Origin: Salinivirgaceae bacterium
GTDB taxonomy: Bacteria > Bacteroidota > Bacteroidia > Bacteroidales > SZUA-534
Assembly (NCBI GenBank): GCA_017474765.1
Contig: JAFVGW010000016.1
Span: 1-64,000, forward strand
Direction of reading: 5' to 3'
Length of the DNA: 64,000 nt
The notes below the pieces were generated by a model that was given only the letters and a program-made list of their open reading frames with translations, had not been told where the DNA came from and made no database searches. This document shows positions 28,001 through 35,107 of this stretch, in pieces (positions within the stretch are counted from its first letter, which is position 1; every line of letters begins with the position of its first letter). A program made the position numbers and the translations under genes.

Positions 28001-28498
28001 CATTTTCTGAGCCTTCTCGGTCTGCCCCAGTTTGAAGTAGCAGTAGCCCTTCTTGAAGTAGAGTTCGGCCTGCTGGTCGCGGTTCAGGTGCTGCTTCCAC
28101 ACCTTGTCGAAGTACTCGATGGCCTCGCGGTAGTGGTTCACGCGGTACTGATAGCGGCCCATCTCGAAGTAGGCAGTGCGCGTGCGCGGACTTTCGGGAT
28201 AGTTGATGATGAACTTGCCGATGCGATATTCAGCATCGTTGTTGAAGAGTTCGAGGGCGCAAAGTGCTGCGTAGTATTCGGCATCGGCCTTGATGTCGGC
28301 AAACTCGTCACCATAGCGCGCCACCACCCGCTCAAAGAACTCCTGAGCCTGCGAATAATGCTGCTTGCTGAACAAATCGACGCCTACGCGGTAATCGTAG
28401 TCCTCGTCGCTATAGATTATCGATTTCTGTGCCGAAGCACTTAAAGCCGTTAGTGAGATAACAGCCGCCAAACATCTGGCTAATAATTTTCTATGCAT
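25046..28498 (-). CDS. Large periplasmic TPR-repeat protein with acidic tail
   Basis: About 1150 residues. The start is the ATG at about 28498, which begins a signal peptide ending SASAQ; the frame stays open 43 codons further upstream but that extension looks like spacer. Residues about 25-1010 are a long series of TPR-like units (YSQAQEFFERVVARYGDEFA, HYREAIEYFDKVWKQ, KYIKAADWFRKYVEKP, QNYMAIDNFKNVIEKYPGS). The last 100 or so residues are a low-complexity Glu/Pro/Ala tail (TTEAEPEAAEPAS and similar). It is probably a periplasmic scaffold. It is followed after 14 bases by the barrel gene and then the 54-codon ORF, forming an operon. The precise partner is not known. Confidence 0.83.
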   Translation of the reverse strand: MHRKLLARCLAAVISLTALSASAQKSIIYSDEDYDYRVGVDLFSKQHYSQAQEFFERVVARYGDEFADIKADAEYYAALCALELFNNDAEYRIGKFIINYPESPRTRTAYFEMGRYQYRVNHYREAIEYFDKVWKQHLNRDQQAELYFKKGYCYFKLGQTEKAQKMFYELIDKNNKYSAPAIYFYAHLAYTNKNYETALNNLAKIENDPAFAPVVPYYRVQIYFLQGKDDKVLELGRPLLEKSDAKRQAEMLRIVGEALYNKGLYTEALPYLENYKSNASNYTREDIYQLGYAYFKTGDFQQTVNTMSNVTNLDDALTQNAYFHIAYSNMKLEQKDKALLAFEAASKYDFNDRIKEQSLLNYAKLSYELAYSPFNETLKAFNKYLELYPKSIHRDEVYEYMVKVCLSSKNYEEALATIAKIKNKTAEMQSAWQRVAYFRGLELFNNLKFDESVAAFDQAISLKAYDKEIRALACYWKAEALYRMAEYDRAADAYNQLLTTPGAYTMPEYKTCYYNIGYCNFKTKKYIKAADWFRKYVEKPATADTAKLADSYIRIGDCYFVSSKFNDAVLYYGMAADMNKFDAEYALFQKGFAMGLDKNLHGKILAMSDLLKRYPNSKYAADALFERGRAYTILDSTQLAISDFRLLAKNYPNSSYVVKSMLQTGLLYYADGQNYMAIDNFKNVIEKYPGSSEADEALFALKNVYVDMNKVDDYFDYAQSKGKGNIDQNERDSLTYASAEKVYMSGNWTEAAGLFDSYLDKFPSGRFSLNATYYRGDCNLKLHKNSAAKADFIAVAGKQKNTFTEAALLSSATLAENDKDYKQAYNLYKQLEDNAEVKSNLMIAREGQMKTAFADSNFNNALESARKLLITDKVSDEQVRTARHIMAVSYYQTNQLDPAITQFRILAQDMNSREGAEAQYMVARMLFEQNELQKSEDEINKLIGSGTSHIYWIAKSFFLLSDICMSRNDRFQAKANLQSVIDNYGDTKDGIVAEANAKLKLIVDAESTKFVDDNSKQEVEVTIDMSGGNDNENNYYNDREEPEENKETSDNSQPAQMQLMEAPMTESAATYTPEPQNGQESAPQVDESVIEEPAATTEAEPEAAEPASETAETPAAEEPAAEQTDESAEPSDSEENTEAPAEENTIQEQE

Positions 28499-28841
28499 AA
28501 AAGAATGAACTAAATGGGAACGCTCCCGCTCCCCGTTTCTATTCCAATTTTGAGCCGAATCGGTGCCGTTTCCCGCCCAAATCCGACTCTTTTTATCCGA
28601 AACAAATAAAATCGTTTTCAGCCACACGCAATTTGCGCGGCGAAGGTTTTAATTAACAAGTGAGTGTTTATTTATTGACGGGGCGGGAAAATGAACGCTG
28701 ATGACGCAGATTGAAGGGAATTATGGGATTTTTCGCACAGATTACACTGATAATTCAAAATTTCTTCGAGTATTCAAAAATTGAAAAGGGGGTTGTCATT
28801 ATGGCAACTCTTTGATTGATATGAAATAATACAAGTTTTAA
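28499..28841. other. Intergenic region between divergent-side genes, no gene seen
   Basis: 343 bases upstream of the TPR gene and downstream of the four-helix protein gene. It contains a phrase (gaacgctgatgacgcagatt, near 28691) like the degraded filler phrases elsewhere in the window, and a weak hairpin (gttgtc / ggcaac, near 28795) that may end the four-helix gene. No ORF with coding character and no RNA gene was recognised. Confidence 0.4.
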
Positions 28842-29594
28842 TTACTCCATCTTTCTTGCTCCTTTGCATTCTGGATAGCCTGAGCAACTCCAAAACTCCT
28901 TGCCTGCATTCACACCTTTTTTCGCAACACGGCGAATCATCGGTTTGCCGCATTTTGGGCAAGCGGGCGCATCGGCCTTTATGCTTTGCTCTGTGCGGTA
29001 CGCGAGTCTTTCGGCGGTCAGTCCTTCGGTAAAACCGCCTTCTTCACGGAATGATTCAAGAAGATTGTTTATCAGGTTGTTCAGTATCAAAATAAGACGG
29101 TTGCAGAGTATCAACAGGCAGCGTGCTTCTGTAATCGAATCGTTTGAGCAAAGCCACGTACCGAATTTGTGTTTCTGCGCCAATATGTGTATGCTGCTAT
29201 AATACTGAACGTCATCTTTGTAGGTGGGTTTATCCAACAGAACGGCATTCACTTGCCTGCATTCTTCCGATTTAACCGACCACGGCAATTGCTCGTTCTG
29301 CAACAGCCAATTCAGATAATCGTTAGCCAACTCTGCAAGGCTTGCGCGGGCAACGTCGGTGAGTTTCATCTCCGTCTCTTTCGATGTTGAATGTCGAGAG
29401 TTGCCTTCAGCGATATTTGCTGGCACAGAACGTGCCGCTTGCGTCATTTGGTCATATTGGCGGCCACAAGGGTCGTTTGAGCGGTTCAAATAGCGTTTGC
29501 AGAAATCTTGCGTCGCAAGTTGAACGATGTTGGCCATCACCCACGCGTCAAGCCAAAAATAACCGAAGTTGCGGATTTGCATTTGCTTTGGCAT
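28842..29594 (-). CDS. Four-helix-bundle protein fused to a topoisomerase-type zinc ribbon
   Basis: A 250-residue cytosolic protein. Residues about 20-195 resemble the four-helix-bundle family first described from 23S rRNA intervening sequences (AARSVPANIAEGNSRHSTSK, ETEMKLTDVARASLAELAND). Residues about 215-250 are a zinc ribbon of the DNA topoisomerase I C-terminal type: CPKCGKPMIRR, then FWSCSGYPECKG, with four Cys. The four-helix family has no settled function; the attached ribbon suggests nucleic-acid binding. The gene stands alone on the minus strand and diverges from ftsE. Confidence 0.82.
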   Translation of the reverse strand: MPKQMQIRNFGYFWLDAWVMANIVQLATQDFCKRYLNRSNDPCGRQYDQMTQAARSVPANIAEGNSRHSTSKETEMKLTDVARASLAELANDYLNWLLQNEQLPWSVKSEECRQVNAVLLDKPTYKDDVQYYSSIHILAQKHKFGTWLCSNDSITEARCLLILCNRLILILNNLINNLLESFREEGGFTEGLTAERLAYRTEQSIKADAPACPKCGKPMIRRVAKKGVNAGKEFWSCSGYPECKGARKME

Positions 29595-29760
29595 TGTATT
29601 TTAGTTTTTTACGGTTGCTAAAATAGTTTTTTTTCGATATAGCGCAATTTCGAAATAACGCTATTGCGAAAAATCAACACGACCATCCAAAATTGCCATA
29701 TTAACACCCAAATGTTTATTAAATAAAATGCTATCCGCATCCTTGGAAAACACTAAATAA

Positions 29761-29768
29761 TACTTTTG
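29761..29768 (+). promoter_or_regulatory. Putative -7 box of the ftsE promoter
   Basis: TACTTTTG is a full match to TAnnTTTG, with TTGG about 16 bases upstream as a possible -33 element. The expected transcript start is near 29775, about 65 bases before the ATG. Confidence 0.5.
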
Positions 29769-29839
29769 ATGCGGTATGAAAGGCATCGTTAGGGGTGCAA
29801 CAATCGCATAATCAAATCGAAAAATAAAAAAGTGACACG

Positions 29840-30553
29840 ATGGACACAATGGACACCAAAATTCAACTGACCGACGCAACTATCGCGCAGCCTGACAACG
29901 TGATTCTCACCAACATAAACCTGAAAATCGACAGCGGTGAGTTGGTTTACCTTATAGGCCGCACGGGAAGCGGTAAGAGTAGTCTGCTCAAAACGCTCTA
30001 TGCCGACCTTCCGCTCGCAAAGGGCTGCGGCACCGTGGCGGGCTTCCAACTCGAGAGCCTGCGCCGCAAGCAAATCCCCTACCTGCGCCGCAAGTTGGGC
30101 ATTGTGTTTCAGGACTTTCAACTGCTAACCGACCGCAACGTGCACGAGAATCTGCTTTTTGTGCTCAAGGCCACGGGCTGGAAGAACAAAATCGAGATTG
30201 AGAACCGCATTCAGGACGTGCTGAACAAGGTTGGGCTGTCGCAGAAAGGCTACAAGATGCCCAACGAACTGTCGGGCGGCGAACAGCAGCGTGTGGTGAT
30301 TGCGCGCGCACTGCTCAACAACCCCGAAATCATTCTGGCCGACGAGCCCACTGGCAATCTCGACCCCGAAACGTCGCGCGGCATTCTGACGCTGCTCACC
30401 GAAATCAGCCACAACGGCCGCGCTGTGCTCATTGCCACGCACGATTACTCGATGATTAAGGAATTCCCCGGCCGCATTATCAAGTGCGAGAACGAGACGC
30501 TTATCGAACTGAAAAACGATGAAGTGTTCGATTTTAGCACCATCGATAAATAG
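29840..30553 (+). CDS. ftsE: Cell-division ABC ATPase FtsE
   Basis: A 237-residue ABC-type ATPase. Walker A GRTGSGKSS (residues 40-48), Q-loop VFQDFQLL, signature LSGGEQQRVVIARAL, Walker B IILADEPTGNLDPE and switch ATHD are all intact. The RTGSGKSS form and the NVHENLLFVLKATGW stretch fit FtsE, which with membrane partner FtsX drives peptidoglycan hydrolase activation at the division site. It starts at the ATG at 29840; a second ATG three codons on is possible. No ftsX is present in the window, so the partner must be encoded elsewhere. A LolD-type lipoprotein-transport ATPase is the main alternative. Confidence 0.82.
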   Translation: MDTMDTKIQLTDATIAQPDNVILTNINLKIDSGELVYLIGRTGSGKSSLLKTLYADLPLAKGCGTVAGFQLESLRRKQIPYLRRKLGIVFQDFQLLTDRNVHENLLFVLKATGWKNKIEIENRIQDVLNKVGLSQKGYKMPNELSGGEQQRVVIARALLNNPEIILADEPTGNLDPETSRGILTLLTEISHNGRAVLIATHDYSMIKEFPGRIIKCENETLIELKNDEVFDFSTIDK

Positions 30554-30612
30554 TTTGTAACCAGACATTTAACACCACATTCCTTATTGGCTTCAAATGA
30601 AATGATTATCTA

Positions 30613-30640
30613 GGCAAAGCGCCTGTTATTCCGCTTTGCC
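30613..30640 (+). terminator. Possible hairpin after ftsE
   Basis: Nine-base-pair stem ggcaaagcg / cgctttgcc with a 10-base loop, about 60 bases after the stop. It has no T run, so termination is uncertain. Confidence 0.35.
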
Positions 30641-30684
30641 GCAAGCTATTTCGACAATGGCAGATGGCTATGCGGACAAAAATG

Positions 30685-31704
30685 TCAGCGTTTGCAGATG
30701 GCCTCCATCAAACGATAGGTTTCCAACACATCGGAGGCTCGGGTAAGCACTTTGCCGTCCCAACCTTCAACTGCCGAGACAAAAGTGTCTATCTCGTTGT
30801 AATAGCCTTGCGTATATACCTGATTATTAACCAATGTTGGCACAAAATTGTTGCGGCCGAAAAGTTGCTCTCTGACAATGTGGCCGCCAAAAACTTTTTC
30901 CATCGGAACGCCCATCACCACGCGGCCTTTAGCCTCACGTGTGAGTTGTTCCATCTGCTCCATCTCGTAAACGGCGCGGTTGGTAACCACGCGAAGGGTT
31001 TCGTGAGCATCGGTCCAACTGTAATCGGTTGACATCTCCACCTGGCCGATTACACCACTATGATTTAGAAGAGCCATAATGGTTCCTGCGTTTCGCGCGA
31101 CGCCCACAACTTCGGCTTGACCGAAAATTGCGGTGACAAGGTCGAGCGGATGAATGAAAAGGTCGGTCATTGCATCGCCTTCGGCGTAACTGCCTGTCCG
31201 ATAAGTCATACTGTAACTGTGGACCGTTTCTTTTGCCAAACGCTTTTGCAGTTCGGCGGTGCAGGGCGCATAGCGTTTCTGAAGACCGATAACCAGCCGA
31301 TTGCCCTCCGACAATTGTCCAAGAGTCTCCAACTCACTGATTGTCAGGCAAGGCGGTTTCTCAACAAAAAGATATTTGCCGCTTTCGAGCACTCGGCGTC
31401 CGATTTCGAAATTGGCCTTCGGTGTTGCGGCAACCAAAACGCCGCGTACCTCGCTGTCGTTCAGCACATCGTCGAGGCGGCTTGTAGCCTTCACGCCCTG
31501 ATATTTGGCCTCAATCATCCGTGCCTTCTCCTCGCTCCTGACCACAATCCACTTCAGTGGAACGTGCAGATAGTCTAGCACTGGATAGAGATTGCTCAAA
31601 CTGTGCTGACCGAGCCCCACAAACGCATATTTCCACGCGCATCGGCGATTGAGCATTTTGGCGGTGCGAATCTTTTTGTATCGTTCTATAACGCTATCAA
31701 TCAT
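30685..31704 (-). CDS. Gfo/Idh/MocA-family NAD(P)-dependent oxidoreductase
   Basis: A 339-residue cytosolic oxidoreductase. Rossmann-type N-terminus YAFVGLGQHSLSNLYPVL (a variant of GxGxxG), the family's EKPPCLTISELETL motif near residue 115, and a C-terminal alpha/beta domain with LFIHPLDLV, where the His is expected near the active site. Members oxidise or reduce sugars, inositols and sugar nucleotides; the substrate cannot be read here. The start ATG overlaps the stop of the radical SAM gene as ATGA, so the two are translationally coupled and probably act on the same compound. Confidence 0.86.
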   Translation of the reverse strand: MIDSVIERYKKIRTAKMLNRRCAWKYAFVGLGQHSLSNLYPVLDYLHVPLKWIVVRSEEKARMIEAKYQGVKATSRLDDVLNDSEVRGVLVAATPKANFEIGRRVLESGKYLFVEKPPCLTISELETLGQLSEGNRLVIGLQKRYAPCTAELQKRLAKETVHSYSMTYRTGSYAEGDAMTDLFIHPLDLVTAIFGQAEVVGVARNAGTIMALLNHSGVIGQVEMSTDYSWTDAHETLRVVTNRAVYEMEQMEQLTREAKGRVVMGVPMEKVFGGHIVREQLFGRNNFVPTLVNNQVYTQGYYNEIDTFVSAVEGWDGKVLTRASDVLETYRLMEAICKR

Positions 31705-32813
31705 TCTTTTACCGATTTAAGATAACCTGCGTAGGTCTGACGTTTGTCGTCGGTCCATTGGTATTTGCCGTAGAATTTCTCAATCAGCCATTTGGGAAGT
31801 AACCGTTCGAAATTCCGAAGCAGAATGACATCGTATTTGCGGTGGAAATTTATCCAGCAGCCGTTGCACTCCTTGTCGTATTTGCATTGAAGGCTGCAAC
31901 TTGGCTTGCCGTTGAAAATCTCGTCGAGCGACTGCTTGTGGATATTGCCGAGCACCACGTCAAGATTCTGGCAGATGGGCACGTTGCCGTTGCTGTGAAT
32001 CACCAGCGAGCTCTTGATGCTCTGACAGCGCAACTTGAGGTTGCCGCGGCGCCACTGCTCGTAGAGCGCCACATAGTCGTAGTTCTCCTGCGTGTCGTGG
32101 ATGTTCTGCGGAATGCGTTTCACAAAATCATCTGCATCGAGCAGCCCCTGCGTGGTGTTGAAGAAATCGATGGTGCTGTAAATTCCGATTCGCACATCGA
32201 TATTGTATTTCTTTGCCACATTGATGACGAACTCCATATCGCTGAAATTGTTCCACGGCGAAAGGCAGAACATAAGCGAAATAGGAATCTCATCTTTCAG
32301 TGTCTCAACCACTTGGATAACCTTGTCGTAGCCATCGCGGCCACGCATATACTCGTATGTCTCGCGGTTTCCGTCGAGCGAAACAAACAAATGGCTCGGA
32401 TGATAGTTGCGCACCGCATCAATCACCTTGTTGGGTGTCAGGCAGTTAGACAACAGAGTATAGTTCTTGTGATTCTTAGAGAGCCATTCCATTATTTTGT
32501 CGGCCTCGGGATGAAGCACAAACTCACCGCCCTCGAGCCCCACAACCGTTTTTTTGCTAACGCATCGGCTCGACACAATCCGCTTGATGTCGTCGAGCGA
32601 AAGACTTTCGGGCTCGCGCTGCCAAATGGAGCAATGCTTGCACCGCGACTGGCAAATGGATGTGGCGTATATCATCAACTGGCTCAACTTCTTATGGCGC
32701 GGTCTGAAAGTATTGTTCAGATAAAGCAGACCGTTGTGCAGATAATCGTAAAGTGTGTACATATCTTGTTTTTGTGAATTGCGCAAATGTATAAGATTGT
32801 TCTGTAAATTCAT
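31701..32813 (-). CDS. Radical SAM protein with SPASM-like C-terminal cysteine cluster
   Basis: About 370 residues. The radical SAM motif CX3CX2C is present as CQSRCKHC, in YATSICQSRCKHCSIW. GLEGGEFVLHP (GGE motif) and FVSLDGNRETYEYMRG follow. The C-terminal Cys-rich part (CQSIKSSLVIHSNGNVPICQ, then CSLQCKYDKECNGCW) binds auxiliary iron-sulphur centres, as in SPASM/Twitch enzymes. The start is set at the ATG at 32813; the ATG at 32762 (MYTLYDYLH) and a TTG at 32828 are alternatives. Coupled by a 4-base overlap to the oxidoreductase. No small precursor peptide gene was seen beside it, so action on a sugar, cofactor or lipid-linked substrate is as likely as peptide modification. Confidence 0.82.
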   Translation of the reverse strand: MNLQNNLIHLRNSQKQDMYTLYDYLHNGLLYLNNTFRPRHKKLSQLMIYATSICQSRCKHCSIWQREPESLSLDDIKRIVSSRCVSKKTVVGLEGGEFVLHPEADKIMEWLSKNHKNYTLLSNCLTPNKVIDAVRNYHPSHLFVSLDGNRETYEYMRGRDGYDKVIQVVETLKDEIPISLMFCLSPWNNFSDMEFVINVAKKYNIDVRIGIYSTIDFFNTTQGLLDADDFVKRIPQNIHDTQENYDYVALYEQWRRGNLKLRCQSIKSSLVIHSNGNVPICQNLDVVLGNIHKQSLDEIFNGKPSCSLQCKYDKECNGCWINFHRKYDVILLRNFERLLPKWLIEKFYGKYQWTDDKRQTYAGYLKSVKE

Positions 32814-32862
32814 TGTCAAGTCAGACAAAGAAAAGTTTTATAGCCACCTCCGTGAGATTCTA

Positions 32863-34962
32863 TTATTCAATAAACCCCTTACGTCTGAGCAGATTCTTCG
32901 GGTCGGGTTGGCGGCCGCGGAAGTTGACATAGAGCGTCATCGGGTCGTCGGTGAAGCCGCGCTCTAGAATGTTGCGACGCAGACTGGTGGCCACTTCGCG
33001 GTTGAAGATGTCGCCCGTCTCTTTGAAGGCTGCAAAAACATCGGCATCCAGAACAGCAGCCCATGTGTAACTGTAATAGCCTGCTTCATAGCCAGTTGTG
33101 AATATATGGCTAAAGTTGGTGCTTCGGTAACGGACGATTATTTGCGGAATCATACCCATGCGCTCCATCGAAGCCTTCTCAAATGCTTCTACATCAATCG
33201 AATCGGTGGTTGTTACCAGATGATAGTCCATATCAAGGATGGTGGCCGACAGCAATTCTGTCATCACAAAACCTTGATTGAACGTTTTGGCGCGTTGCAA
33301 GCTTGCAATAAGAGAGTCGGGAATAGTTTCGCCAGTCAGGTAATGCTTTGCATATGAGCGCATTACTTCGGGTTCGTAGCACCAGTTTTCCATCAGTTGC
33401 GAAGGCATCTCAACAAAATCGCGCGGCACATTTGTGCCCGACAAACTTGCGTAAGTGCACTTCGACAGGAATCCGTGCAGCGCATGGCCAAACTCGTGGA
33501 AAAGGGTCTCCACTTCATCCATCGTCAGCAGCGAAGGCTTGTCGGCCGTGGGTTTGGTGAAGTTGCAGACATTGCAAATCACAGGCCGATGGTCAACACC
33601 GTCCTTCACATATTGCTCGTTGATGTTGTTCATCCACGCACCACCGCGTTTTCCTGCACGTGGGAAGTAGTCGCCGTAGAAAATGCCCAGCAGTGAGCCA
33701 TCGGCATCCATAACCTTAAACACTTCAACATCAGGATTATAAACAGGCATCCCCGAAAGTTTTTCGAATTTCAGTCCATAGAGTTTCGTAGCCAAATCGA
33801 ACACGCCCTGGCGCACATTCTCAAGTTTGAAATATGGCTTCAGCGCTTCTTCGTCGAGATTGTATTTCTTGCGGCGCAGTTTTTCGGCATAAAACCACCA
33901 GTCCCACGGCTCAAGCTTTTCGCCGCGGCCTTCGGCATCCATAAGTTTTTGAAGTTCAGCAGCTTCCTTTTTGGCTTGCGCTAACGATGGTTCCCAAACC
34001 GATGGCAGAAAATCCATCACATTTTTTGAGTTTTTGGCCATAGATGTCTCGAGAATCATGTCGGCAGGATTGTCGAACCCAAACATTTTCGCCTTCTCAA
34101 CGCGCAGCCTAACCGTTTGATTGATAACCGATTTATTATCATACTCGTTATTGTTGTTGCCGCGAATTGTGTAGGAGATGAGCAGTTCCTTGCGCAGTTG
34201 GCGGTTCGTACAATATTGAAGCACAGGGATAAAACTCGATTTCTGCGTTGTGAAGAGCCATTTGCCAGACTGACCAGCGGCAGCGGCTTCTTCGGCGGCA
34301 ACGTTCTTCACATCCTGCGGCAGACCGTCCAAATCTTGCTCATTATCAATCCATTTCTGATAAGCGTTGGTCTCAGCCAGCACGTTGCCCGCAAACTTGA
34401 TGTCGAGCAAGCCTAACTCTTTGTTAATCTCGCGCAGGCGGGCTTTTTGCTCATCGTTAAGATTTGCGCCGCTGCGGACGAAACTCTGATATTTCTTCTC
34501 GAGCAACCGCATCTGTTCCTGATTGAGATTGAGAGAGTTACGTTCATCATATACAGTCTTGATTCGTTTGAAGAGCGCAGCGTTCAAACGGATATTGTCG
34601 GAATGGTCGGTGAGCAAAGGTGTAACCTTCTCGGCTATAGCATCCATATCTTTGTCAGTATCAGCCGAATAGAGATTAAAAAATACGCTGCTCACACGGT
34701 CGAGCATGGCGCCAGAATATTCAAGCGCTTCGATGGTGTTGGCGAAAGTAGGCGGTTCGGGATTGTTCGCAATTGCTTCAATTTCAAGCGAATCCTGACG
34801 CATTCCTTCAAGAAAGGCGGGCATATAATGCTCGGTTTTAATCTTGTCGAATGGCGGCACACCATAGGGCGTGTCAAACTCTGCGAAGAATGGATTTTGC
34901 GTGTCGGCACACGAAACAGTTATCATTGACATTAGACTGAAAATTAAATATTTATGTTTCAT
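32863..34962 (-). CDS. dcp: M3-family metallopeptidase (peptidyl-dipeptidase Dcp-like) lipoprotein
   Basis: A 699-residue zinc peptidase. The N-terminus is a lipoprotein signal (MSMITVSC, Cys at residue 18), placing it in the envelope. The catalytic motif HEFGH is present in ETLFHEFGHALHGFLS (about residue 489), with the downstream Glu in FVEMPSQLMENW. NPFFAEFDTPYGVPPFDKI is the family's N-terminal hallmark, and the length is standard for Dcp/oligopeptidase A. It releases C-terminal dipeptides. It precedes the GH127 gene divergently; nothing links it to the glycan genes. Confidence 0.92.
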   Translation of the reverse strand: MKHKYLIFSLMSMITVSCADTQNPFFAEFDTPYGVPPFDKIKTEHYMPAFLEGMRQDSLEIEAIANNPEPPTFANTIEALEYSGAMLDRVSSVFFNLYSADTDKDMDAIAEKVTPLLTDHSDNIRLNAALFKRIKTVYDERNSLNLNQEQMRLLEKKYQSFVRSGANLNDEQKARLREINKELGLLDIKFAGNVLAETNAYQKWIDNEQDLDGLPQDVKNVAAEEAAAAGQSGKWLFTTQKSSFIPVLQYCTNRQLRKELLISYTIRGNNNNEYDNKSVINQTVRLRVEKAKMFGFDNPADMILETSMAKNSKNVMDFLPSVWEPSLAQAKKEAAELQKLMDAEGRGEKLEPWDWWFYAEKLRRKKYNLDEEALKPYFKLENVRQGVFDLATKLYGLKFEKLSGMPVYNPDVEVFKVMDADGSLLGIFYGDYFPRAGKRGGAWMNNINEQYVKDGVDHRPVICNVCNFTKPTADKPSLLTMDEVETLFHEFGHALHGFLSKCTYASLSGTNVPRDFVEMPSQLMENWCYEPEVMRSYAKHYLTGETIPDSLIASLQRAKTFNQGFVMTELLSATILDMDYHLVTTTDSIDVEAFEKASMERMGMIPQIIVRYRSTNFSHIFTTGYEAGYYSYTWAAVLDADVFAAFKETGDIFNREVATSLRRNILERGFTDDPMTLYVNFRGRQPDPKNLLRRKGFIE

Positions 34963-34991
34963 TTTAAAACTTAATTAGTGGTTTACAAATT

Positions 34992-34999
34992 TATATTTG
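34992..34999 (+). promoter_or_regulatory. Putative -7 box of the GH127 promoter
   Basis: TATATTTG fully matches TAnnTTTG. The expected transcript start is near 35006, which places the LacI-type site at 35044-35059 just downstream of it, a classical repressing position. Confidence 0.45.
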
Positions 35000-35043
35000 T
35001 GTTCTGAAAAATGACCGTTTTGGCTATTTTTTATGCAACTTTT

Positions 35044-35059
35044 ATGCAACCGATTGTTA
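35044..35059 (+). promoter_or_regulatory. LacI-type operator-like site upstream of GH127
   Basis: ATGCAACCGATTGTTA, one of four copies in the window of TTGCAACCGATTGCAA. The site is an imperfect palindrome around a central CG, as in PurR and CcpA operators. It ends 48 bases before the start codon. Confidence 0.65.
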
Positions 35060-35107
35060 CCTGTTTAAAAATTGCGATATTGCGCACATTATTTAAATAG
35101 AAAAAAG

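Noticed and set aside
31842..32777. 311-codon plus-strand ORF
   Set aside because: Antisense to the radical SAM gene, which has intact CX3CX2C and Cys clusters.
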